A stretch of DNA of 64,000 nucleotides from Ixodes scapularis (GCF_016920785.2 NW_024609836.1:66133596-66197595); one strand, 5' to 3'. Shown: positions 1 to 10,910, numbered from the stretch's first letter. The notes: generated by a model from the sequence alone, not told the origin. Program-made: numbers and translations.

Positions 1-335
1 AAGTAATCCGTTACTTTCGTGGCGTTACTTTTAACATCATTGTCCTCAAGTAAAAAACAAAGGGAAGAGGGTTATTCAAGTTCTTATTGTTGCAACCTGT
101 CCCATTTAATGACCTTGAGTATTTTGAGCAACAGCTGGCTCTCGAAAGTCTCGTCAGACATTTTGCGCTATTTCTTACTCAATATGTCGACTGCTACGCT
201 GAACACCATTTGAGCTGAGGCACTGGATGGGAGTGCCATATTGTTCCTCACGAATGCTTCATGCTCGGTATTGAGCTTTTTCAGCGAAGCAAGGGAAATA
301 CTATTTACCTCGAATGTAGAGCAAAGCTTCGTTGT
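1..335 (-). pseudogene. hAT transposase C-terminal remnant (partial, runs off window)
   Basis: Read on the minus strand, about 290 down to 100 encodes a run containing LPSSASAQMVFS, an in-frame stop, then SDETFESQLLLK. This matches the hAT C-terminal dimerisation region, in which a short LPSSA..ERLFS block is followed about 20 residues later by LSD..FE..LLL. The in-frame stop and loss of the usual ER pair show that it is decayed. Bases 1-30 (GTAATCCGTTACTTTCGTGG) look like the subterminal part of such an element, and the same TAACGGATTAC motif recurs at 46.81-46.98 kb. The rest of the element lies left of the window. Family level is fairly secure; the subfamily is not. Confidence 0.6.
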
Positions 336-362
336 TGCAGCCGTTGCCTGCTATTCGAAAGA

Positions 363-489
363 TTTAGTAGATCCTTCCGATACCTCCGATACCCGCGATG
401 ACGGTACCCGATAACGATATGATGCATGGGCAAAGACGGCGGGGAAGTATCGGATATCGTTATCGGAGTCATCGGACCGATCTACTAAA
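363..489. repeat. Small foldback element
   Basis: Imperfect inverted repeat: TTTAGTAGATC at 363-373 faces GATCTACTAAA at 479-489. The arms also share TCCGATACCTCCGATA-like sequence with indels. It is a MITE-like palindrome with no coding capacity. No clear target-site duplication was seen. Confidence 0.5.
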
Positions 490-1160
490 ATTCTCCATTG
501 TCTAAATCGCGAAGCTGTGGAACTCATCAATAGCAAAACATAGTTGTAACAGTAAGGTGATAATTGAAAAAATAAATAAGGTTTGGCTCGATATTCTTCT
601 TCCTTTGGTTCTGAACAGTTCGAGCCTCACTTGAGACGTTGGTGAATAACAAAAAAAGTTTCCAGTATATAAATTAAAGTAATAAAAGAAAAAAGGACAC
701 TCCTAAATACACTTAATTAGAACGTCGGTTAAAACAAGGAAATGTAAATGCACGTTTGCCGTGTGTACAGAGCGCGACGCTGCTAGCGCGAACAAGCGAT
801 CGCTGGTTTTTTCAGTTTTTTTCTTTGAAAGCAAAGGATTTCATCCAAGCTGTTATTCGTACGGAAAGAGCTCATTTAGTTCTATAACGTAAGCGCTAAA
901 AGTTCGTGCTCGCTAATACTATTTAGAAGTAAAATGCGGAAATGCGCCAATGTCCTGTTCGTGCTAACAGTGTCGCGATGTGTACCTTTCCTGGTGCCGT
1001 TCAAAAACGCACGGAGCACGAACCGACTTCAGTTTACTCCGGTGTTCTCCAGATAGACGTCCGCTGATGCCAGAGACAGCGAAGGGCAGAGTACTAAGTA
1101 AGCCGCAGTATGGCCCCACTCATGAATTTCCCTCTTTCCTCAAGCCCAGAATATCAAGTT
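490..1160. other. Intergenic, no gene seen
   Basis: AT-rich sequence with short poly-A and poly-T runs. No splice-bounded ORF or recognisable repeat family was seen. Confidence 0.4.
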
Positions 1161-1164
1161 TACG

Positions 1165-1405
1165 TCAGCCACCCTACCAAAAAAAAAAACGGTTTAAAAA
1201 TAAACCGGAATGAATCCGGAATTTTAATCCGTCATATGGGCCCCTAAGCAAACCGGATTTCTAGAAACCGTAAATGAACCGGAAATACCCAGTCCGGAAA
1301 CCCAACCGTAATTGGTCGAAGCGGAAGCTGAACCGTATCTGGCCAATCCGTAGAGCTTCACCGGAGTGGGTCTAACCGTATATTAAACCGTATCAGGCAA
1401 CACCT
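1165..1405 (+). repeat. Degenerate AACCGG/AACCGT-rich repeat
   Basis: The segment is studded with CCGGA, AACCGG and AACCGTA motifs at irregular spacing. Its left edge (CCCTACCAAAAAAAAAAACG, then GTTTAAAAATAAACCGG) resembles the reverse complement of the right edge of the minisatellite at 45.6-46.24 kb (CCCTAGCAAAAATAACGG, then TTTGAAATCAGTCCGG). The two loci therefore appear to be the same repeat family in opposite orientation, here much less regular. Confidence 0.55.
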
Positions 1406-1529
1406 GAATATAATAGAAGTAGTTTAATAGAGTGACACACCAACTGTTTCACCTTCCGATGTATGGCAGCTGATGCTACAAGCCATCCCTTACAAAAATG
1501 TCATATCTAGACTTATAATGAAAATACAG

Positions 1530-1628
1530 ATATGGATATATAAGGAATGGGGCAGATATGACCACATATGCATAATCAGGCCGTATATGGCTAGATATAG
1601 CCATATCTGCCCAATTCCTTATATACCA
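1530..1628. repeat. Short AT-rich foldback repeat
   Basis: GATATATAAGGAATGGGGCA followed by GATATG on the left arm is mirrored by CATATCTGCCCAATTCCTTA followed by TATA on the right arm. The centre is rich in TATATGG. The element is MITE-sized and has no ORF. Confidence 0.55.
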
Positions 1629-1639
1629 TAAATAGACTG

Positions 1640-3970
1640 CTTTATATGATCCCGTGTTTGGGCCTGGCAAATAGGGTACCCACCTCATATAACGCAATTT
1701 TCATGTGATGCTCCTTCTAGCATCACATTAAAATTATTGCCATGGGGCAGGTACCATACTTTCAGGTCCAGTCATGGGATCATATGCATTTCTATGAATA
1801 TCCACAAAATATAATTGTACTTCTATCCCACACTGCCAAACGTGTGTTTACGTAGATACATCGGCAGAATAGGCCACTGACCAATCTTTAGTGGCCTAGT
1901 TCGAAATTTGTAATTCCGACAAATATGTATGCTACAAAAATCAAATGCAGGCGATCGCTAGTTAGCAAACATTGCAACATATCATTCGAGGTCTGAAAGT
2001 CACAGCCCTTTGGCGGGATTGGTTGTCGAGGGAGCAGACAGATATGGTTTGCAAAAAACGTTTTATACATAAAAGCGCCAAAATTCCAAACAAGCACTTC
2101 CGCCGTTCAAGAAAAAATAATAGTAATATCACACAAACAACCATTAAAATAAACTAAATATGTAATAGCACACAGACTCCTATTAAAATAAAACAAAAGG
2201 AAGGCGACAATTAAGCTGTAAACTATACGAAAGTTCCAAAGTCGTTGATCCTTACTCACAGGGTAAAGTTCTGATTGAGCACTCCGGTCGAGCACAGCAG
2301 TTTTGACATGGGCTTGCTTGCTAGCCTCGTCGTTGAAGTCCTTCCTTGCACCGTGCGATGTTTAAAGTCCCCCGTCGCTCCTCGCTGGCCTTGTTTTTCC
2401 GTTCAGTCCCGAAACCATTTCTTGTGACCAACACGTCGCACACACACACACGCACAGACACCATTGTTCGCCGGAACCAATACAAGATGAAAAGTTCATT
2501 ACTGCTCCTTGAACACGACGAGGTCACCACCGCTTCCCGGACTGGAAAATGACGAGGGCATCACATTTTTAACTAAAACTTAATAAAAGAAAAAAATAAA
2601 TAAATAATGAACACATAAGTAACAGAAACCCGGACTAAATCATAAGAAAAAAATGAAATAACGAACACACAAATAAAAAAAGAGTAAAAACACAAAGGAC
2701 TTGCACAGAAAGCCACATTTGTTCAATTAAAAATGACGTTTAAGCCTGATAAAAAATATTCCTGCTGCGCTAACGATAACCACTATGGTGTGTAAACTAT
2801 GCGACTTTGAGCAATGCAGGAATATTTGTGATCATAATCAAATGTCATTGCGAACTCAAAACGTGTGGCTGCCTGCCTAGGGTCCTTCATATTATTATTT
2901 TTCTGAATCCCGTGTTCAGTATTGTGGCTGCCCAGGACCAGGCGGAACTTGGTGGTGCTTTTTCCATTCCGACTTTATTTTGGACAGCTTTGTACCCATA
3001 GGGAGAAGCACTAGCTTCTCTACATAATCCCACCCCTTCTCCTTGGAGGTACCCTCCGTGTATGCTGCAATTGGAAGAAAACAAACAATAATCAGCAGAT
3101 ATACACATTATTAGCTACATTGTTTTGTAATAATTTTTCTAAATAGGCCCCTGGCCTAGGGCAACACAAGACCTTTTTTGGGCGATGTAAAGTTTTGACC
3201 CAAACAATTTGTTCCGCATTTTGCAGAACATACCCTGTAAAACCTTAAAGTGCACCATTACGATTTCGGCATACTTTACATCACCATTGTGCTTCCTATG
3301 TGCATGACATTTAAAAGCCAAATCCGCAAACACTTCACAATAATTGATGCGTATTAAGCAGTGTGCTTTATGTGGGGCCTTTAAGTGCAAAGCATCCAAA
3401 GTGCGCGTCCGTCTGCATTTGCACAGTATACAGAAGAGGGGAGAATGCGGGCGGACTGCTGTTTTCACTCCTTGCAGCATATAGCTCAAGGATTCTCTAA
3501 TGTGCTTATACAGGGCATTTCACCGCACAGAACGTACAAACACAAGCTTGGAGATCGCACACGCAGTCTCAAAAAACGATTACATCGCGTTTTTTTTTGT
3601 TTGCACCATAAAACGTTTTTGTAATCATAATCATAACATCAATGGGAGTATAAACGATTGCATGAAAGTTCCCAATTGGGTCTGTTTTATACCGCACAGC
3701 CACTGTCTATACACAAATCAACTAGCTCTACACATACCGCTCAGCACACCACTGGTAGGCTGAATCAGATAAGTGACACACTTGCCGAGCTTGAAGTACA
3801 GTCGTGATCTATACAAAGGTGAACAAGCAATCGTCGACTGCTCAGTACTGGGAGCATCATCCAGCAGCTGACTTGCTCTCCTTTTCAAATGCCTTGCGAA
3901 CCAAGTGTGGTAAGTCGTCGGATAAGGAGAGAAGGTCACCACACACGGAACTGAGCCGTTGATACTCGCC
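1640..3970. other. Intergenic, no convincing gene
   Basis: AT-rich sequence with a short (CA)n tract at about 2439-2458. ORFs here are short, overlap on both strands and lack splice context. No transposon signature was recognised. Confidence 0.4.
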
Positions 3971-3977
3971 TGCTTAC

Positions 3978-4037
3978 CTTCATATGGATCAAGTCTCTGT
4001 CTGGCCAAAGTAGCCAGTGTGTGTGCAGCACAAACGG
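3978..4037 (-). other. Exon-like segment A (minus strand)
   Basis: A 60-nt block bounded on the minus strand by a good acceptor (TTTCAATACAG) and a strong donor (GAAG followed by GTAAGCAG). One open frame reads VCAAHTLATLARQRLDPYE. It resembles segment B at 4202-4279 (ALAEQKLAS against TLARQRLDP), so the two may be duplicated exons. However, the A and B reading frames do not join across the intron, so either an exon is missing or these are decayed. No family was recognised. Confidence 0.3.
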
Positions 4038-4201
4038 CTGTATTGAAATCTCAAAAGGATGAAAGTTCAGAACAGGCTTGGTAAGGTTTCACATTGCAAG
4101 TATGCCCATGCAAATTTCACTTTCTAGAACATAAAAATGCATTTCAAATTGTCACCCAAGACAAGCTGCTCTTACACAGCTGTATATATAAGGCAGCTTA
4201 C

Positions 4202-4279
4202 CCATCAACAACTTTTGCACACTGCCATGGACTGAACCTCGGCTTGGTCGATGCTAGCTTCTGTTCGGCGAGGGCTGCA
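4202..4279 (-). other. Exon-like segment B (minus strand)
   Basis: A 78-nt block with a minus-strand acceptor (TTTCACCTTTCTACTCAG) and a donor (GATGG followed by GTAAGC). The single open frame reads AALAEQKLASTKPRF then SPWQCAKVVD. It enters in phase 2 and leaves in phase 2. It is probably paralogous to segment A. No protein family was recognised. Confidence 0.3.
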
Positions 4280-5053
4280 CTGAGTAGAAAGGTGAAAAAT
4301 GTGCCGTGGATTATGTGAAACAAACAAAAGCAATCCTAGCATGCACAATTCGCTAGAGGCACTGACAAATAAAAATCAGAGGTTAGGTCAATTATGTTAA
4401 CGCAATATACTTCAAACGCGTACCATGAGTGCTGGCAAAATATTTGCTGCCTTCAATCTAGATAAGCTTGTAAATGTACATGCCAAATAACAAATAACTT
4501 AAAAGCTGAAATATATTTCGATGGAACTACAAAAACCGAAGACTAGCTCTGCAAATATAATGCTGTCTAGTACCCCCTAGATGTGTAGAATCGGACTACA
4601 GCGTCCCCCTTACAAAGACTGAAGCAAAACAAGTATAGAGTCTGCAGTGTCACTACAACAGAAACGATGGTATTGTGATCTCGTGGAGATAAAAGTTTGG
4701 AACAAGTGTGACAGGCTTTGGCATGACAAATATGCCAATGGCATTATTCATTTTTGTATATTCTACGGTGACAGTGCAGGGAAACAATCACACAACAGAT
4801 ACTCAGAAAGACAAGCACACGCGCTAAACTTATAGCTCTTGTGTATTCGACTACTTCATTCTTCTCTTCAACGTCTGGATAGACTTTCCAGAACGTGATA
4901 AGCAGAAGAAAAAGCACAAAATACAAGGAAAAAAGCGAAAGACAAGACAAAAGAAGAAAGAAAACCCTTACACATCATCATTCTCTCTACCGCTATTGTT
5001 TAGATAAAAATTGAAGCTCTTTGGTCGACAACGCTATAGAAGGACTACTTACA

Positions 5054-5059
5054 CACTTG
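5054..5059. repeat. Target-site duplication, left (CACTTG)
   Basis: CACTTG here and at 6006-6011 flank the transposon. The intact Penelope-like copy (6229-6790) has this sequence only once at the equivalent point, which confirms a 6-bp duplication. Confidence 0.75.
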
Positions 5060-6005
5060 CATACCTGCCAAGTTCGGAGAAATCAAATCCGGGAGAATGG
5101 GGAGGGGGGGGGGGGAGGGGGGAACATTATTATTTTTTTTTTTTAGTTTGACAAGAAACCCCGTAAAGAAGCACTCTGCGCGAATCACACTGTCTTCGCA
5201 GTTGTTTTGGAGTAAACTGCCAGTGGTGCCCTGCCCTTCTACGGCACGAGCATAGTTCTGATGCTTTCGTGAAGCGATGTGTATCTGGATGTCACGCTTG
5301 CCGCCATGCGAAACGCTCACACATCACAGGCGCACATGGTACAGAATCCATACTTGTCAGCTTTTCGCGAAGCGACAAAGCACGGAAACTCAGTCGCGTA
5401 TGATCTCAGAAATACTTGTAAGTACTTCTTCTTGGCTTTTGAAAGTGTCATCGATCGTTCCAACAGATCAGTGGTTCCAACTAAACTCGGGGAAACACGA
5501 AGAGTAGTTCGGCGTTCCGCACCTCACTCGACGACCTGACAAAGCCAACTGAAGCCTAGCGCACCCATGGTCATATAAGCAGTGTTCCAAAATGCGCTCT
5601 AACTTCAGGAGTAGAGGTTTCGTACCTTGGCGCCTTGGCGTTTGAATAGAGAGTTTTCGCAGACCGCGTTGCCCCCTCCGCTAACGTTTCAACTGCGCCT
5701 GCACGCCGATAGCCTTGACTGTGGAGTTCCCGTTATCGTAGCGGGTTGCGGAGGGCCTTGCGGGACGGCGAAAACGATCTACGAAAACTCCCTAATATCT
5801 ACCCTCGTTTTACGCTACTGCTCTGAGTTGTCACGTGATAACCCGCCGGAGTAACCTAAACCTCGCAATGACACACGCGTCATGATTATAGCAATAAAAC
5901 GTCATAAAAAAACTACGGTGAATATTTTCCTGTCAATCGTACAACCGTACGAAATTGTCAAACTCCGGGAGTCTCCCGGGTAATCCGGGAGAGTTGGCAG
6001 GTATG
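5060..6005 (-). mobile_element. 946-bp DNA transposon (deletion derivative) inside the Penelope-like copy
   Basis: The ends are the inverted repeat CATACCTGCC / GGCAGGTATG, and homology extends inwards as CAA(C/G)T.C...CCGGGAGA. A 6-bp duplication (CACTTG) flanks it, and the undisturbed target survives in the neighbouring inverted Penelope-like copy. A broken N-terminal piece of a zinc-finger transposase is present on the minus strand at 5145-5451. The rest of the transposase is missing, so the element is non-autonomous. A G-rich run lies near the left end at 5100-5122. I take it to be a hAT-like or related BED-finger family, but the 6-bp duplication leaves the superfamily open. Confidence 0.75.
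5145..5451 (-). pseudogene. N-terminal fragment of a zinc-finger (BED-like) transposase
   Basis: From an ATG at 5451 the minus strand reads MTLSKAKKKYLQVF, then EFPCFVASRKADKYGFCTMC and ACD. A frameshift near 5320 follows, and the reading resumes as SVSHGGKRDIQIHIASRKHQ. Further on, IRAECFFTGFLVK is the last recognisable block before the element's end. The C-x2-C plus H..H arrangement is a zinc finger, of the kind found at the start of transposases in many invertebrate genomes whose next block is AEC.FT.FLVEHN. The catalytic domain is absent. The frameshift and truncation make it non-functional. Confidence 0.65.
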
Positions 6006-6228
6006 CACTTGTCCTTCAGATGCTCTATTCTTTGCGCTTTCATTATTTCTCTTGTCAATTGGTCTCAAATCATATATATTATGGAACAATTTTCAAAATG
6101 TGCTATGCAACCACAATCTTGACAGCAGACTCCCAAATGCTCAGCGATGACTCGGTGGTTATTATAAAAATGTTCCCTTAAACGATCACTCAAACACCTG
6201 CCAGTCTGGCCTACATACGTCTCACCAC

Positions 6229-6790
6229 ACTACTTATGTAGATTAGACTGGCAGGTGTTTAAATGATCGTTTAAAGGAGCATTTTTATAACACCCACCGA
6301 GTCGCCGTTGGACATTTGGGAACCCACTGTCCGGAGTGTGGTTGTGTAGCACATATTGAAAATTGTTCCGTAATAGTTAAGAGTCGAGACCCATTGCCAA
6401 GAGAAATAATGGAAGCGCAAAGAATAGAGCATCTGAAGAACAAGTGTGTAAGTAGTCCTTCTATTGTGTTGCCGACCAAAAAGCTCCGATTTCTATCTTA
6501 AGGATAGTAGTGAGGGAGAGAGATGACTTGTAAGATCTTCCTATTTTTGTTTTTCCTCCGTTTCTTTTTTTTTCTGTTTTTTGCTTCTTTCCTTGTATTT
6601 TGTGCTATTCTCCTTATCACACTCTGAAAAGTCAATCTAGACGTTGAAGAGAAGAACGAAGTAGTCGAATACACGAGAGTTGTAAGTTCAGCGCGTGTGC
6701 TTGTCTTCCTGAGTATCTGGTGTGCGAATGTTTTTCTGCGCTGTCACCATAGAATATGGTTCATCAACTCGCCCAAGCATCCATTCTATC
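6229..6790 (+). mobile_element. Penelope-like element 3' fragment, plus copy
   Basis: The copy begins at the head-to-head junction with the minus copy. It carries the GIY-YIG C-terminal coding remnant (6237-6501) and then non-coding sequence. The downstream part ends near CATCAACTCGCCCAAGCATC, a motif I associate with tick Penelope-like termini. It recurs inverted at about 58.79 kb (TTGGGCGAGCTGGTGG). Confidence 0.7.
6237..6501 (+). pseudogene. Penelope-like GIY-YIG endonuclease C-terminus
   Basis: The frame reads YVD, a stop, TGRCLNDRLKEH, HLGTHCPECGCVAH, then SRDPLPREIMEAQRIEHL and KNKCVSSPSIVL before the stop at 6499-6501. The Cys-rich CPECGC block and the REI.EA....L...CVS.PS signature are characteristic of the endonuclease end of Penelope-like proteins. 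The stop at the GQ position and the missing N-terminal reverse transcriptase show it is a dead fragment. Confidence 0.72.
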
Positions 6791-6876
6791 ATTTCTGCAA
6801 CATTAAAATGACTCTGAAAGTGCGAGCACCTACAGGGTGTATTCACGCAAGTCTTGCAAGTGTTGAGTTGTAGGTA

Positions 6877-7091
6877 CAGTCGGCACGGAATGAAACGCGA
6901 ACAGTGGGTGCATGGTTTTCGCTAGATGCTGCACCACCTGAACCAGATGGGAGCTGCAAGAAGATGGCTCCTCCTTCGACGTCTTAGACTCTTGCTCAGT
7001 GCATCCAAACCTTCGGTGTTGCATCTCTAGGTGACTCAGCGTGGGTCGAAAACCATGCGCTCCTTGTTCGCGTTTCATTCCGTGCCGACTC
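6877..7091. mobile_element. 215-bp Tc1/mariner-like MITE
   Basis: The inverted ends are CAGTCGGCACGGAATGAAAC on the left and, read inwards from the right, GAGTCGGCACGGAATGAAAC; homology continues through GCGAACA and GCATGGTTTTCG. TA dinucleotides flank both sides (6875-6876 and 7092-7093). There is no ORF of its own. TA flanks and CAGTCGG ends fit a Tc1/mariner-type non-autonomous element. Confidence 0.72.
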
Positions 7092-9480
7092 TACAGTGCC
7101 CTGGTTGTGTCCATGGGCGATATATGACCAAATACCACAAGGACTAACACTGCAAACTTCTCCGAAAACCAATGGGCGCGGCGACGAGCAGTAAAAGTGG
7201 TGGTGTTCGCCACTCTCGCCGTTTGTTTGTGTTTGTGTGTTGCTACTAACAAGCGCACCAATGGGAAGGCTTCAGCCATTATTGGGAGCACTAAATAAAC
7301 AAATACAAAATACAGATACAACACAGCAATACTGGATGCAATTGGTGACGCACTTCTGTTGGGGTTCTGTGGATATTTTTACAGCGTGTAGTTGGTGGGC
7401 CATTTCAAAGTTGCGATGAGTTGCTCGCTGTAGGTGAGCAATTTAGCCAGTGCAGTATGACTGCTAGCCTGGAATCAACAACCTGCACCACGCAGTAGTG
7501 ATACGCATGCCAGTACGATGCTTTCTAGATCGAAATGGACAGGGGTTCGGACTGAACCCAGGATCCCAGGGTTCTGCAGCGCAAGCTTTCGTTCCACGTG
7601 CTCCAAATGGTGTGCACTTGCCCAGTCGGCCACCGACCCGCAACGCAAGGCAACGCAATGCACTTCTGTTGTAAACTCAGCATTCCGCTTACGAATGAAA
7701 TGCGCAGTTTCCCTAAAGGCTTTCATTCCACGTGAGTGGCAACAGAATTGCTAAAGGCCAGCCCATAAATGCAGTCTGTGTCAAAAACAATCCTAGCAGC
7801 AATAAGTTGCTATTATATTGCTAACCTTACCATGAACAGCCTTGGCAGTCTTTCATGAAGCCAGGACTTCAGCAGGGGAGACTGTCATTTTGTGTCGTCT
7901 CAGGTCACTCACATCAGGATGGCGAAAGTGAATGCCAACATCTAATTGAGAAAGGCTGCAGTAAGTACAAGAGATGAAAACACAGATTAGAATATATGAT
8001 AAAAAATATCATGGACCAACTTGAAAAAGTGCACGAAAAGACAAGGACAAAAATACAGAAACACGTACGACACAGACTGGTGTACATTCGCAACTCGATT
8101 GATATTACACAAAAGAAAATAAGAGGATGAGAGAAATCAGAAAGGCTTTACTCGGAGAATGCGAGCTTCAGGAACCGGGATGTGAGGCAAAGATGTCAGG
8201 TAGATTGTTTTACAGACACTCTAGAACTAGCAACAGCATTTCCATGTAGTAAAGTGGTGAGTTCAGTCTGATTGAACAACTTGAAAAATAGTACCCAAAA
8301 AACAAGGAATAAAGGCTAGGAATACATACACTACATACGAGTGCAGACTCCCAACACACATACATTAGATAAAAAAAAAAGAATGCGTTAGGAGCTTTAA
8401 CAAAAGTTCGAACAGGTCCAAGTGGGCCGTGCTAATTCACCCATATGCATAATACTGTAAAAACAATTTCCTCGGCAGCTCAGGTAACCGACGGATGTGC
8501 GGACACCATTGGTTGCCCAATACTACGAATAAGAAAGGCCTAAAATAATTATCTTCTTTGTTTTTATAGTATCTGCTAATTATTGACGTTTTTCCTAAGG
8601 ATGACATACACGAGTAGTATAAACAGTGCATAGGTATGTGACAATCCATCGTAGATTTTAGAGAGAGATTGAGCTCTCAATATGTACTAGCCATCTATCT
8701 GTTACCTTCACTAACACAAAAAATTACGTTTTCGTTTTTTTTTTTTTTTAGTCGGCTTTTGCTAACAGGTAAATCAGCGCGTTCCACTTGAGCCTGTGCT
8801 CGAGCCCTTCCGCATTTATATTTCTCCCTTCTCTGATTTATGCGAGTTCAGTTTGCGCTTGCATGAGGTCTATGTGTTACTTTCCCTGTCTCCAACTATT
8901 TTTCAAGATGTTCCATTAGTACCAGCTCACCACCATACTACAATCATGCAACTAAAAACAATTACAACTTGCACCATTCGCTAAGGGCAATACCAAACGA
9001 AAAAACAGGGATTTGGTGAGGTATGTCTAACACTATATACTTATACTGAAAAAAATATAGATACCAAAAAATGGCGAGACACTACCTTAATTCAGGACAT
9101 GCTTGTAAATTTCCCTAGAAGCTTGTAATTAATACTTGATAGCCTCTAAAAAACAGCAGTAGGAAAAGAATAAATGCTTCACCATTTAAAGCAGCCCGAG
9201 TGTTTCTGGAGCTGTGAAATTCGTTGCACGTACGTTGGATCATGCAAAACACGTGTACAGCAAATGATATTTAGAGCTCGACATTTCGCGAGGAATAAGT
9301 GCCGGCGTCAAAAATTATTTCCCGGGCACAAATTTTTGCGATCGCAAGTGGTGTGCTATGCTTTAATAACCATGGGGTGAATTCATTGCGGCACCAATTT
9401 TTGGCAATTCTTTTCTGACTACGAATCGCGAAAATGAAATCGTTTGGAGACGACTGGGCGGTGGAAGCTACGGGCTTGCT
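7092..9480. other. Intergenic with diverged local duplications
   Basis: No gene was recognised. Two stretches, about 8020-8160 and 8270-8400, share an eroded common pattern (CAACTTGAAAAA..., ACAAGGA..AAA.ACA.AAA). A block at about 8950-9130 resembles 4330-4470 (ATTCGCTA.GGCA followed by ...TATATACTT). This suggests old segmental duplications spanning 4-9 kb. Confidence 0.4.
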
Positions 9481-9489
9481 CGATCAATC

Positions 9490-9960
9490 AATCGCTGCTT
9501 TTTGTCGGGTCCAGCTCTCCGCATGCAATGGCGTCGGCGATGGAGGGGCACCGCACCGCGCGCTTCCAGACATTCTAGTTTACCAGTAAACAACACGGCA
9601 GAGGGAGGCCTTTGGGGAGGCAATCCTCCCCCATCCGCTTTGACCCCCACCCCCGCACCCTTCGTCTCCCAAAGAGTTCCGCCGCTACTGATGAACCTTG
9701 AGCGAGTACAGTCTCTGCATCGGGGAAAAAAGAAGAAAAACAGCCTCGCATAACACCATTCGCGCACAATTAATAATACTGGTAAAAGCAAGCGATCTAC
9801 AGACAATAACAAGCTTTCTGAACACAGGAAATAAGCTAGCCCTAACGAACAAAGAAACAAACTTACTTCGGTTCCCGTGCCATGATCTTGGCTGTTGAGC
9901 CGATTTGACGAAGTTCCACTTCTCACAGTCGCTTCCGTCTTTTTCGGACACGTTTTGAAA
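9490..9960 (-). promoter_or_regulatory. CpG-rich promoter-like region with a tiny candidate first exon
   Basis: This block is clearly richer in GC and CpG than its surroundings. On the minus strand an ATG at 9883 in strong context (A at -3, G at +4) opens MAREP and runs 17 nt to the donor AA followed by GTAAGT at 9866. A very short first coding exon after a GC-rich leader is plausible, but no downstream exon could be assigned. The 171-aa minus ORF that reads through the donor is judged incidental. Confidence 0.25.
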
Positions 9961-10060
9961 CTAAGGCAAACTCCACGCATCACGACTAATCGGGAAATTT
10001 AACCGTTATCCGGTCGTGAACGCAGGCATTCAAACGCACACGGCCGATACGGCCGGCAAA

Positions 10061-10902
10061 CAGTGTTACCAACTCAAAAATTGAAAACCCGCAGTCGGAA
10101 TCCCGAAAACCGCTAAAAAACCGCTAAATACAAAACACAGCTCAAAACGACTTTTTGTACATTGTTTTTTTCTCTAATTCTTGACAAAGGTATAATAACA
10201 GTAGAGATATTATCAATGCCATCTCAAAGGAAGCTTTCCTTTTGTTTTGACTAGAAATCCGCGTTCACAACCGCTTTGCGAACGCGGATCCGCTTCCAGT
10301 GTGAATGAGCTGGTAGAGTCGTCTGCTACCAGAGGAGAAAGGTGCAGCGGCCGAAACATGCTTCTTGGTTGCGGCGTGCATGACCAAATCCACGTTCTTC
10401 GCAGATAGTTCCGTATTGAAATAGCGGCACCTGGCTCGTCTACCATCACCAGGAACCTCCAGTAGCCAGTCTTTAAACTTGGGGTCTTATAGCCAGTCTT
10501 TTCTAAAGTTTTGAGCTTACTTCACCGCGCCCATTTCACGAAACAGTGACAAAAACGTCGAAGAAAAATTGGAACACTCGTGCTGTTCAAACGTGCGCGC
10601 ACAAAACGAGGAGGCATGTTCCGATATTCGACGTCTTGATGTTTTTATGACGTCACAGGCGTTACTCTCACAAACCAGAACATTACTGAGAGTCAGCAAA
10701 GACGACTCTCTTATTCTTATTATTATGGATATGAAAGGTGCATAACAGTAAATCGATATAAAACTTCTATATCTCTAAAAAACCGCCAAGATTACATAAA
10801 ACCGGCTAAAAATCCCGCCGCCCGCCAAACAATAATTCATCCCGCTAAACAGAACCAAAAACCGCTAAATTTAGCGGGAAAACCGCTAAATTGGCAACAC
10901 TG
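10061..10902 (-). mobile_element. hAT element, 842 bp, non-autonomous
   Basis: The ends are CAGTGTTACCAA and TTGGCAACACTG, an inverted repeat with one mismatch. An exact 8-bp target duplication CCGGCAAA lies at 10053-10060 and 10903-10910. Both features are diagnostic of hAT transposons. The subterminal regions hold repeated ACCGCTAAA motifs, probable transposase binding sites. Only the BED-finger start of the transposase remains (10265-10486, minus). It sits directly upstream of the 10911-11095 repeat. Confidence 0.88.
10265..10486 (-). pseudogene. BED zinc-finger remnant of the hAT transposase
   Basis: The minus frame reads DPKFKDWLLEVPGDGRRARC, RYFNTELSAKNVDLVMHAAT, then KKHVSAAAPFSSGSRRLYQL before a stop. 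The layout is a BED-type finger (C-x2-C...H-x4-H), but the second Cys is Phe (CRYF). The finger could not bind zinc normally. No catalytic region follows. Confidence 0.7.
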
Positions 10903-10910
10903 CCGGCAAA

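Larger units (their letters stand above)
4750..6228 (-). mobile_element. Penelope-like element 3' fragment, minus copy, split by a DNA transposon
   Basis: Minus-strand sequence 6228-6012 encodes YVGQTGRCLSDRLREH, a HLG..C.DCGC block and REIMKAQRIEHLKDKC. This is the C-terminal GIY-YIG-type endonuclease region of Penelope-like elements. It is interrupted at 6011/5054 by the transposon at 5060-6005 and resumes at 5053 with TGTAAGTAGTCCTTC. From there down to about 4750 it matches the downstream flank of the plus copy (6500-6780). A stop replaces one codon in the endonuclease region. It lies head-to-head with the plus copy, so the pair forms a large inverted repeat. Confidence 0.72.

Noticed and set aside
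7475..7754. Overlapping ORFs on both strands
   Set aside because: Opposite-strand ORFs of similar length, no domain, no splice context.
9468..9983. 171-aa minus-strand ORF
   Set aside because: Lies in GC-rich DNA where several frames are open on both strands. It shows no domain and reads through a good splice donor.
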